A DNA stretch of 64,000 bases from Gordonia hydrophobica NBRC 16057. Its GTDB lineage: Bacteria; Actinomycetota; Actinomycetes; Mycobacteriales; Mycobacteriaceae. A model generated the notes under the pieces. That model searched no databases. It saw only the letters and a list, made by a program, of their open reading frames with translations, and had not been told where the DNA came from. Made by a program: the position numbers and the translations under genes. Location of the stretch: positions 93,898 to 157,897 of the forward strand of contig NZ_BCWU01000010.1 in NCBI RefSeq assembly GCF_001592365.1. Reading direction: 5' to 3'. Every line of letters begins with the position of its first letter. The first letter of the stretch is position 1. Positions 17,679-25,117 of this stretch are shown in pieces.

Positions 17679-18443
17679 ATGGGTGTCCAGAACCTCAGCG
17701 GTCGTCGCATCATCGTGACCGGTGGTGCGAGCGGTATGGGGGAGGGACTCGTGCGGGCCTTCCCCGGTTACGGGGCCGAGGTGGTGTCGCTGGATCTCGC
17801 GGAGGAGGCGGGTCGCAGTATCGCCGACGATGCGGGCGCATCATTTCAGCAGGTCGACGTGTCGGATCAGTATTCCGTGGATCGAGCGATAGCAGCAGCA
17901 GTCGACACTCTCGGCGGACTGGACGTCTTGGTCCATGCAGCCGGGATTGCTCCGTTCGCTCCGTCGGAGTCGACCCCGTTGGACCTGTGGAACACGGTCA
18001 TGGCGATCAATGCAACCGGAACGATGCTCACCAACCAGGCCGCTTTCCGGTATCTCCAGGCCGATGGTGGAGCCATCCTGAACTTTGCGTCGGCGGCCGG
18101 CCTGGACGGGTTGCCGGGGAAGGCCGCCTACTCGGCAAGCAAGGGAGCGGTGCTTGCCTGGACCCGTACCGTCGCCGCGGAGTGGGGCCGATACGGGATC
18201 ACCGTCAATGCGATCGCGCCTGCGATATGGACTCCGATGTACGACAAGACCCGTTCCGAGATGTCGGAGGAGCAGTTGGTTCGGCACGATGCGATCATGG
18301 CCCAGCAGATTCCGATCGGCGGTCGGCTCGGAGATATCACCAACGACTTTGTCCCGGTGATGGCCTTCTACGCATCCGAGGGTGCCGGATTCGTGACCGG
18401 ACAAACGATCGCGATCGACGGTGGCACGCTGAAGGTACGATGA
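17679..18443 (+). CDS. Short-chain dehydrogenase/reductase
   Basis: The 254-aa protein is a classical SDR: NAD-binding TGGASGMGEG, active-site serine in LNFASAAG, YSASKG with catalytic Tyr and Lys, and C-terminal GFVTGQTIAIDGGT. It interconverts a hydroxyl and a ketone on an unknown substrate, possibly a 3-hydroxyacyl-CoA. ATG 17679 with GAAGG seven bases upstream is chosen; ATG 17664 is possible. It is coupled by ATGA overlap to the TetR gene. Confidence 0.88.
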   Translation: MGVQNLSGRRIIVTGGASGMGEGLVRAFPGYGAEVVSLDLAEEAGRSIADDAGASFQQVDVSDQYSVDRAIAAAVDTLGGLDVLVHAAGIAPFAPSESTPLDLWNTVMAINATGTMLTNQAAFRYLQADGGAILNFASAAGLDGLPGKAAYSASKGAVLAWTRTVAAEWGRYGITVNAIAPAIWTPMYDKTRSEMSEEQLVRHDAIMAQQIPIGGRLGDITNDFVPVMAFYASEGAGFVTGQTIAIDGGTLKVR

Positions 18444-19006
18444 CTGGCCCCGTCGTGAGCACGCGGCGGCAGCCTCGCACGGACGCTCTGCGAAATCGTG
18501 AGAGATTGTTGGTGCTTGCACGAGAGCACTTGTGGGACAAAGGATTCGAGTTCTCGGCCGCTGCGGTCGCTGCAGACGCCGGTGTGGGGATCGGGACGCT
18601 GTATCGTCACTTTGCGAACCGCGACGCCCTGATCGAGGCTGTGCTGGCGGACTTCCTGACGGAAGTGGAAGCCGAACTCGATGCCGTCGAGACGATGGAA
18701 CCGGGTGTGGAGGCGCTCGGAGAGTACGTACGGGGATTGGCCGGAGCGGGTGGCCGCGGGCTCGCTGACATCGTTCTCGCGGATCCCGAGAGCACCCCGG
18801 GCTTGGCCGCTCGGCGGCGCGATATTCGTAGCCGAGGTGGGGCGTTGATCGCCCGGGCGCAAGAGACTGGAGCGATGCGCTCCGATTTCACCTTGGATGA
18901 TCTGCACGTGTTCCTCTGTGTCATAGCGGGTTTGAGCGCTGACAAACGAGTAGGTGATGTGCTTGTGAATCGTTTCATCCGTGACCATCTGGAAGGCCTA
19001 CGATGA
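18440..19006 (+). CDS. TetR-family transcriptional regulator
   Basis: The 188-aa protein has an N-terminal TetR helix-turn-helix (residues about 15-62: RERLLVLAREHLWDKGFEFSAAAVAADAGVGIGTLYRHFANRDALIEAV) and a C-terminal all-helical ligand domain. ATG 18440 overlaps the SDR stop (ATGA), and its own stop overlaps the TesB start, so it is embedded in the operon. The palindrome at 17635-17655 is its likely operator. The open frame extends far upstream to 17645, but that is out-of-frame sequence of the SDR gene. Confidence 0.9.
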   Translation: MTGPVVSTRRQPRTDALRNRERLLVLAREHLWDKGFEFSAAAVAADAGVGIGTLYRHFANRDALIEAVLADFLTEVEAELDAVETMEPGVEALGEYVRGLAGAGGRGLADIVLADPESTPGLAARRRDIRSRGGALIARAQETGAMRSDFTLDDLHVFLCVIAGLSADKRVGDVLVNRFIRDHLEGLR

Positions 19007-19866
19007 TCGTCGACAATCTGGCCGACATCCTGGATCCTGAACCGTTGGGAGGCAATGTCTTCCGCGCCAGATCACGACCGACGCTGCCTGGGGGCGTCTT
19101 CGGTGGACAGATGCTCGGGCAGGCAGTGGTCAGCGCCGGGCGTACCGTTTCCGCGGAGCAGCTTCCACATTCGTTGCATGCGTACTTCGAACGTCCCGGT
19201 GACTGGGCCCGTCCGATCGACTACACGGTGCATATCGAGCGCGACGGCCGGTCGAGCGCGCGTCGCCGTGTGGTGGCAACGCAGGGCGAGGATCGCGTAC
19301 TCACTGCAGAGATGTCTTTTCACGCGGCGCGCGATGGTGCGCTCGAGAAAGTGCGTCCGCCTTTCGAGGCCGCGCAGGCTTCCTGGGACGGCCGTGCGTC
19401 GGATGCGGACATGGTGGAGACGATCGAAGCCTGGCTGCGCAAGCTCGGCCAGATGTTGCGACTCGAGGTCCGCTTCTTCGATGAGCCGATGCGCGCGCGC
19501 ACGTTGCGGACCGGCTCTGCTCCTGGCGAGCAGCGATTCCTGGTAAGGCCTCTGGATCGGCTCCCGGACGACGCTCTGATCTGCTGCGGCGCACTTGCGT
19601 ACGTCTCCGATATGTTCCTGCTCGCAAGTTCTCTAGGACCGAAAGGGGTGGTGATGGGCGATCCTCGGGTCCGAGCTGCCAGCCTTGATCACGCGTTGTG
19701 GTTCCACACCGTCCCCGCAGCCGGAGAGTGGCTCCTGCACGAGACGACGGCCCTGTGGGGGGCGGCGGATCGGGCGCTGTGCAGTGGGCGACTCTACGAC
19801 CCGGCGGGACACGTGATCGCACAGTCGACACAAGAAGGGTTGGTGCGAGTAGCGCATGACCGATAG
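19003..19866 (+). CDS. Acyl-CoA thioesterase II (TesB family), second copy
   Basis: The 287-aa double hot-dog protein has GGVFGGQMLGQAVVSAGRTV, LHAYFERPGD and SLDHALWFHTVPAAGEWLLHE, the last holding the catalytic Asp. It is a paralog of the protein encoded at 15261, sharing length and motif order but clearly diverged. Translation is coupled at both ends, overlapping the TetR gene upstream and the LLM oxidoreductase downstream. Confidence 0.9.
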   Translation: MIVDNLADILDPEPLGGNVFRARSRPTLPGGVFGGQMLGQAVVSAGRTVSAEQLPHSLHAYFERPGDWARPIDYTVHIERDGRSSARRRVVATQGEDRVLTAEMSFHAARDGALEKVRPPFEAAQASWDGRASDADMVETIEAWLRKLGQMLRLEVRFFDEPMRARTLRTGSAPGEQRFLVRPLDRLPDDALICCGALAYVSDMFLLASSLGPKGVVMGDPRVRAASLDHALWFHTVPAAGEWLLHETTALWGAADRALCSGRLYDPAGHVIAQSTQEGLVRVAHDR

Positions 19867-20767
19867 CAGCAGCCCGGCCCTACGGTTCGGTCTCTTCATG
19901 CCACAGATCGGTTGCTCCGCAACGGAGATGATCGCCGCCGCCCGAAATGCGGAAAAGGCCGGTTTCGATTCCCTGTGGATCATGGATCATCTGTACGCAC
20001 CCGGCGCGCCGCAGTTCGACACTCTGGAAAGCTGGACGTTGCTGTCCGCGATAGCGGCATCGACCTCGTCGATCCGCCTCGGGCATCTGGTGGGATGTAA
20101 TCCTTTCCGTCATCCGTCGCTGCTCGCCAAGATGGCCGCCACCGTAGATCAGCTATCCGGGGGCCGTCTGGACCTCGGGCTGGGATGGGGATCGGTGGAA
20201 GAGGAGTTCGGGATCTTCGGGTTCGAGGTCGGAACCCGGAGAGAACGCGCCGAGCAACTCGGTGAGACGATCGAGATCCTCCGGAAGATGTTCACTGGAG
20301 AGCCGTTCGATTACACCGGTACGCACTTTCGACTCTCCGGTGCCTACGGCCGGCCGACACCGGTTCGAGGGACGATTCCGATTCACATCGGTGGTGCCGG
20401 CAAACAACTGACGATGCCGCTCGTCGCGGAACATGCGCAATGGTGGAACTGTGTCGCCTCGGCGCGATCACGATTCGACGAGCTCGCTCCGCTGCGTGGA
20501 GCAGCCAGGATCTCGGTGCAGTATCCGGTGGGGGTGGTCGTTGATGAATCCTCTCGTTCAAAGGTGGCTGAACGAACGGCCCGACGGATGCCCGAATCGG
20601 GCTGGGGTGAGCCACTGATCGGCACACTGGACGAGCTGGCGGAGAAGTTCGAGTCGGAGGCCGAGCGAGGGGTGGAGCTCGCGATAGTACGGTTCCACGA
20701 CCGCGCCGATCCCGACACGCTTGACAGGTTCGGGCGTGAGGTCATCGCTCCACTGAGCGGCGGATGA
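19856..20767 (+). CDS. LLM-class (luciferase-like) F420-dependent oxidoreductase
   Basis: The 303-aa TIM-barrel protein shows LRFGLFMPQIG, AEKAGFDSLWIMDHL, LAKMAATVDQLSGGRLDLGLGWG and IPIHIGGAGKQL, typical of the luciferase-like family. Actinobacterial members mostly use F420, sometimes FMN. It could reduce an enone or oxidise an alcohol in the pathway. It overlaps the TesB gene by 11 bases and ends the operon. Confidence 0.85.
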   Translation: MTDSSSPALRFGLFMPQIGCSATEMIAAARNAEKAGFDSLWIMDHLYAPGAPQFDTLESWTLLSAIAASTSSIRLGHLVGCNPFRHPSLLAKMAATVDQLSGGRLDLGLGWGSVEEEFGIFGFEVGTRRERAEQLGETIEILRKMFTGEPFDYTGTHFRLSGAYGRPTPVRGTIPIHIGGAGKQLTMPLVAEHAQWWNCVASARSRFDELAPLRGAARISVQYPVGVVVDESSRSKVAERTARRMPESGWGEPLIGTLDELAEKFESEAERGVELAIVRFHDRADPDTLDRFGREVIAPLSGG

Positions 20768-21065
20768 CCGCACCGGCCCGTCGCTGCCGGGAAGCAGGAG
20801 CTCCGCCACTCTCCGCGCGTCGAGGCGCGGGGAGCGTACCCGTGTCCAGCGGCGCGGGGTAGCGTAGTGGGCAAAGACTCAGCCTCCACCGGCTCTTGCG
20901 CTCGTGGGCTGCACGAGAGACCGTTCGAGTAGTTTTCAGTATCGATGGAAGGTGACCTGTGATCTCACTGTCATCAAGCGAACAGGCAGCCGCCTGCACC
21001 GTTGCCCGGTCCTTCAACGAGCAGGTCGGTTCGCTGACGTGCGACATGGACATCTAGGGGATTCC
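20768..21065 (+). other. Non-coding region before the CoA-transferase gene
   Basis: The 298-bp gap includes an imperfect GC-rich inverted repeat near 20811-20835 (CTCCGCGC...GCGCGGGGAG), which may terminate the LLM operon. Nearer the next gene, GTGACC and CTGTCA half-sites lie at about 20954-20975. The open frame runs through from 20904, but no good ribosome site supports that start. Confidence 0.35.
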
Positions 21066-22298
21066 GTGGATTTCCCCAAGCTTCCGCTCGCCGGTGTGAC
21101 CGTGCTGTCGCTGGAACACGCGGTGGCCGCTCCCTTTGCCACGCGCCAGTTGGCAGACCTCGGGGCGCGGGTCATCAAGGTCGAGAGAACCGGATCAGGC
21201 GACTTCGCGCGGCAGTACGACGAGACGGTCAACGGTCAGGCGAGCTACTTCGTCTGGTTGAACCGCTCCAAGGAGTCGGTCTCGATCGACGTCAAGAGCG
21301 AGGATGGGAGGGAGTTGCTGCGCCGCCTCGCCAGCAGTGCCGACGTCGTGGTGCAGAACCTCGGGCCTGGCGCTGCCAAACGACTCGGACTGGGCAGTGA
21401 CGAGCTCCGGGCGCAAGACCCGCGCAAGATCGTTCTGTCGATCACGGGCTGGGGGAGCACCGGTCCGTGGGCAGACCGCAAGGCATACGACCTGCTGGTG
21501 CAGTGCGAAACCGGACTCGTTTCTCTCACGGGTACTGCGGACGACGTCGCGAAGGTGGGTATCTCGGTGGCCGACATCGCCGCTGGGATGTACGGCTTCT
21601 CCGGTGTTCTGGCCGCGCTCTACCAGCGTGCAGTGACGGGCGAAGGAGCCGCTCTCGAGGTCTCACTGTTCGAAGCTCTGGCCGAATGGCTGGGCCAGCC
21701 AGCACATTTCACGGCGGGTACAGGTGCACAGCCGGGACGTTTCGGCGCCCAGCACGCGACCATAGCGCCGTACGGCCCGTACAGTGCGGCCGACGGGCAC
21801 GTGGTTCTCCTGGCTGTTCAGAACGAACCGGAATGGAAGCGGTTGTGTGAGATCGTCTTCGAGGATCCAGATCTGGCCGTTGACTCCCGGTTCGTGTCGA
21901 ACACTTTGCGGGTCCAGAACCGTCTGCCGCTCAACGAGCGGGTCGCACAGCACTTCGCCGCGTTGACGACCGATGAACTGACCGAGCGACTCACGTCGGC
22001 GCGTATCGCATTCGCCGGCGTCAACACCGTGAGCGAGTTTCTCGACCATCCCGTCTTGGCCGAACGAGACAGGTGGCGGTCGGTCGACACCGAGGCAGGT
22101 GCCGTTCGAGCGCTGCTGCCGCCGCTTCAGTTCGGCCGAGCCGAGGCACGAATGGATGCGGTCCCGGCCCTGGGCGAACACAGTGCCGCCGTCGCAGCGG
22201 AATTCGGCTTCGACGCTGAGGCGATCGACCGGATGCTGGGGGATGGGACGCTGTATGCCGCGGGAGACGACGGCGCCGACGGGACGACGAGCGAGTGA
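21066..22298 (+). CDS. Class III CoA-transferase (CaiB/BaiF family)
   Basis: The 410-aa protein has the full-length CoA-transferase form: LSLEHAVAAPFATRQLADLGARVIKVE, VVVQNLGPGAAKRLGLG, ITGWGSTGPWADRKAYDLLVQ (the Asp of YDLL is the usual nucleophile) and APYGPYSAADGHV. It would move CoA from a donor thioester to an acid such as a C4-C6 dicarboxylate. GTG 21066 gives the family N-terminus. It stands alone. A mesaconate/itaconate or citramalate CoA-transferase role would link it with the CitE/MaoC pair at the left edge; this is inference. Confidence 0.88.
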   Translation: MDFPKLPLAGVTVLSLEHAVAAPFATRQLADLGARVIKVERTGSGDFARQYDETVNGQASYFVWLNRSKESVSIDVKSEDGRELLRRLASSADVVVQNLGPGAAKRLGLGSDELRAQDPRKIVLSITGWGSTGPWADRKAYDLLVQCETGLVSLTGTADDVAKVGISVADIAAGMYGFSGVLAALYQRAVTGEGAALEVSLFEALAEWLGQPAHFTAGTGAQPGRFGAQHATIAPYGPYSAADGHVVLLAVQNEPEWKRLCEIVFEDPDLAVDSRFVSNTLRVQNRLPLNERVAQHFAALTTDELTERLTSARIAFAGVNTVSEFLDHPVLAERDRWRSVDTEAGAVRALLPPLQFGRAEARMDAVPALGEHSAAVAAEFGFDAEAIDRMLGDGTLYAAGDDGADGTTSE

Positions 22299-22328
22299 GC
22301 TGACCAGCTGAGTCCGGCTCGGTCCCGT

Positions 22329-22346
22329 CGGCGAGCCGGCTCGCCG
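22329..22346. terminator. Palindrome between convergent genes (probable terminator)
   Basis: CGGCGAGCCGGCTCGCCG is a perfect 18-bp palindrome 31 bases after the CoA-transferase stop and before the convergent FAD monooxygenase stop. Confidence 0.45.
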
Positions 22347-22407
22347 GGGAGACATCCGACTGCATGCTGGACGCCGCCACCGACGGCTGCGGCGGCGCCC
22401 GAATCGG

Positions 22408-23640
22408 CTACGCCAACGAGAGCGTGGTGAGTTTGTCGGGGGAGAAGGCGTCCGCCTCGAGATGCCATGGCCCGGAGTGAACTGCCGTGAGTGCCGCGGC
22501 GAGTTCGGGCCGTTGGCCGAGCATCCTCAAGATGCGCGGGCGCCGCGTAGCGCGGTCGGTCATTCCGAAGCCGCCGATCAGATCGGTGAGCGCGCTGGCG
22601 AAGCGCAGGCGAGCCATCCGCGCGTTCCGCTCCGTGGTGTACCCCGATAGCGTTTCCGGAGTCCATTCAGCGTTGTCCAGCAAGGCTTCCGACAGCACTC
22701 GCGCGTCGCGAAGGGTGATGCTGAGACCTTGCGCGGTGACCGGATTGCTCCAGCCGGCGGCATCGCCGATCAGCGCCGCCCCGGGGATGACTGGAGTCTC
22801 GGTCCACGCATCGTTCATCGGGAAGGTCGCGCAGGGCCCGATCGGTGTGGATGCGGCCAACTCATGGTGATCGGGGAAGATCGGGGTCCGGTACGACTCG
22901 AGAAAATCGGGGATGGACGCCGGCCCCTTGAGCGGTTCCGGATCGTCGACACGCCGTCCGACGTAGAGACGCAGCTTGTTGTCGGCGCGAGGGATGACGA
23001 TGTACTGGTTGCGGCCGTCGATCGCGATCGAGGTGACACGACGATCCCAGGTGCCACCGTCGTCGACGAGCATCCCGGTCAGTTTGACGCGTGCTTCGTT
23101 GGTGAACATCGAAATGCCCAGTGCGGAGCGCGTTGTCGAGAACTTGCCATCGGCTCCGACGATCAGGCGACACTCGATCGTCTGCTCCTGATCGTCGAGC
23201 TCGAAGGTCACCTGTGGAGAGTCACCCGGAACGACTGCTGATCGGCGAACTCCGCGAATGACGGTGGCACCGGCTTTGACAGCGGCGGTCGCCAGCGCTT
23301 CGCGGAGTTCAGGATGCCCGACACCGATCACCCCGGGGGAGCCCGGCACGGCCTTCGACAGATCGCTGGAGCGTTGCTGTGCCTGCTCTACAGTCAGTGT
23401 CTCGTCGTAGGGGATCATGCGAGTGATGACCGATGCGCTCTCGGCTTCCAACACCGAATCGGCGACGCCGAGTTCGACGGCTTCGACGAAGCCCCACGGC
23501 ACCATGGCTTCCCCCCGCACCATGTCCCGATAGGTGGGCTCCCGTTCGAGAACGGTGACGGCGAGACCGGCTGTCGCCAATCGCGCGGCCAGAGCGCACC
23601 CTCCGATGCCGCCGCCGATGATTACGACGTCCGCTTTCAT
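22408..23640 (-). CDS. FAD-dependent monooxygenase (PHBH fold, class A-like)
   Basis: The 410-aa protein has the FAD-binding VVIIGGGIGGCALAARLA and LEREP at the N-terminus, the LIVGADGKFSTTR (DG) motif in the middle, and GDAAGWSNPVTAQGLSITLRDARVL (GD motif). This is the architecture of single-component aromatic hydroxylases and related oxidoreductases. Divergence from a TetR/SnoaL pair suggests local control by that TetR. The substrate cannot be read from the sequence. Confidence 0.87.
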   Translation of the reverse strand: MKADVVIIGGGIGGCALAARLATAGLAVTVLEREPTYRDMVRGEAMVPWGFVEAVELGVADSVLEAESASVITRMIPYDETLTVEQAQQRSSDLSKAVPGSPGVIGVGHPELREALATAAVKAGATVIRGVRRSAVVPGDSPQVTFELDDQEQTIECRLIVGADGKFSTTRSALGISMFTNEARVKLTGMLVDDGGTWDRRVTSIAIDGRNQYIVIPRADNKLRLYVGRRVDDPEPLKGPASIPDFLESYRTPIFPDHHELAASTPIGPCATFPMNDAWTETPVIPGAALIGDAAGWSNPVTAQGLSITLRDARVLSEALLDNAEWTPETLSGYTTERNARMARLRFASALTDLIGGFGMTDRATRRPRILRMLGQRPELAAALTAVHSGPWHLEADAFSPDKLTTLSLA

Positions 23641-23667
23641 CCAGGTCTCCTAAGGTTATTTACACAC

Positions 23668-23694
23668 TGTCAATGGAACTCATTTACTATGACA
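23668..23694. promoter_or_regulatory. Divergent promoter with TGTCA/TGACA inverted repeat
   Basis: TGTCA-N17-TGACA lies in the A/T-rich gap between the monooxygenase and the TetR gene. On the minus strand, TTGACA here could serve as the -35 box of the monooxygenase promoter. It is the probable operator of the adjacent TetR. Confidence 0.45.
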
Positions 23695-23727
23695 TAATCA
23701 CGGAGCGCGAGCGAAAGGTTGGTCGAA

Positions 23728-24363
23728 GTGGTGCGCAATCGCGGAGGGACCCAGCCGTCGCCGATCTCACAGGCCGATGTCCTCGAGGCGGCACTGCGGG
23801 TGGTGGAGCGTTCGTCGCTGGAGGACCTGACTGTCCGCGCGGTCGCGAACGAATGCGGTGTCACCGCCCCGGCCATCCACTACCACCTGCGTGGAAAGCC
23901 CGCCCTCGCCGACCGGGTGGTAGAGGCTGTGGCCGACAGGATCCGGATCGTGATCGATCCCGACGACTCGTGGGAGGACCAGTACATCGGTCTCGTCAGG
24001 GCGATGGACCGCGACTTTCTTCGGTACCCGGGCACCGGAATGCGGGCTCTCGCCGCCGATGGCCCGTCGGCCGCGGCGGCACGGCTGACGACCACGGCGC
24101 TGGGGATCCTGCGCCGTGGCGGGTTCGACGAGTCGGAAGCCCGGGAGATCTTCACCGCGACCTACCTCATGTTCGTCGGATGGCTGGCGACGCGCGGGCG
24201 GTCGCAGAGTGGGATGACGCACCCGGCACTCGCCGCAGCCGGAGGTGAGACCACGGGGAACGACGGCGTCGACGCACTCGAATCTGCGCTGCGACGACTG
24301 TTCGCCGGGACCAGAGATGGCAACAACAAGGAAAGAGGAAGAGATGAACACCGAGAACACTGA
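23728..24363 (+). CDS. TetR-family transcriptional regulator
   Basis: About 211 aa. The N-terminal HTH region is VLEAALRVVERSSLEDLTVRAVANECGVTAPAIHYHLRGKPALADRVV, with His-Tyr-His in the recognition helix area, and the rest is helical. GTG 23728 is chosen by GAAAGG nine bases upstream; TTG 23719 and GTG 23731 are also possible. It is divergent from the FAD monooxygenase and overlaps the SnoaL-like gene, and probably controls both. Confidence 0.85.
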   Translation: MVRNRGGTQPSPISQADVLEAALRVVERSSLEDLTVRAVANECGVTAPAIHYHLRGKPALADRVVEAVADRIRIVIDPDDSWEDQYIGLVRAMDRDFLRYPGTGMRALAADGPSAAAARLTTTALGILRRGGFDESEAREIFTATYLMFVGWLATRGRSQSGMTHPALAAAGGETTGNDGVDALESALRRLFAGTRDGNNKERGRDEHREH

Positions 24364-24691
24364 CTGGATGACGAAGTACTACGCAGCGTGGGACGCGGCG
24401 GACGTGGATGCGATCACTGATTGGTTTGCCGACGACGTGGTCGTGGAAGACGTTCCGTCAGGGCACGTTGCGCGAGGTAAGGCGGAGGCGCGGGCCTTCG
24501 TCGAGGGAGCCATCAAGCTGGTGCCCGATGCGACCTATGAGGTCGTGAGCGGTCTGGTCGCCGGGGAGTACTTCGCCGTCGAGTGGGTCATGCATCCGGC
24601 AGGGCTGCGTGGGTCCTCGGTCGGCACGCTGCGCGACGGCAAGGTTGCGACGAACCGCGACTACTGGAACGCGGCTCCGGCGAAAGAATGA
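24344..24691 (+). CDS. SnoaL-like small protein (NTF2 fold)
   Basis: The 115-aa protein has the compact SnoaL pattern WMTKYYAAWDAADVDAITDWFADDVVVEDVPSG...ARGKAEARAFVEGAI and ends in LRDGKVATNRDYWN. It may act as an isomerase, hydratase or epoxide hydrolase, or bind a ligand. ATG 24344 has AGAGGAAGAG upstream and overlaps the TetR stop by 20 bases, so the two are co-translated. It is unrelated in length to the SnoaL-like protein at 9972. Confidence 0.8.
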   Translation: MNTENTDWMTKYYAAWDAADVDAITDWFADDVVVEDVPSGHVARGKAEARAFVEGAIKLVPDATYEVVSGLVAGEYFAVEWVMHPAGLRGSSVGTLRDGKVATNRDYWNAAPAKE

Positions 24692-25117
24692 CCCACGCCC
24701 GACCTCGAGTGCCTGGCTTGAGGGCGAGGATGATCGCCGCGGCGTCGGGTGATCAGGGCGCCGGAATCGTCGAGTGACGAGGTCCTGACCTCCCGGCGGT
24801 CGCGGTGGCGATGACCGAGGCGCCGCGCGAGGCCTCACTGTGTGCAGCGTCTTCACCTCCCAGCCAGCGCCGGGAGAAGAACGCCCTGGCGCACAGTCCG
24901 CGACGCTGTGACCGGCCCGTGCCGTCACGGCGGATCCTGAGTCGGACTCAGGAGGTCCGTCTCATGACTGACACCGTGTAATCGTCGGCGGCGCGCCGCT
25001 TCCGTGCCGGTGCAGTGTGTGATCTGTAGCAGTACTGAGAAACAAGGTGACCTAGGTCGCAGCATGATCTAACATCAGCGTCATCTTTTGAAATCTCCGA
25101 TAAGGAATCCCCTCACA
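24692..25117 (+). promoter_or_regulatory. 426-bp non-coding region upstream of the liv transporter
   Basis: It holds no convincing gene. Two symmetric sites stand out: CCTGAGT-N3-ACTCAGG (24936-24952) and the perfect palindrome GACCTAGGTC (25049-25058), the latter about 60 bases before ATG 25118 and a plausible operator. The ribosome site AAGGAA is at about 25102. Confidence 0.4.

Noticed and set aside
17645..18439. N-terminal extension of the TetR at 18440
   Set aside because: The extension is the SDR gene read in another frame; ATG 18440 with the ATGA overlap gives the complete HTH domain.
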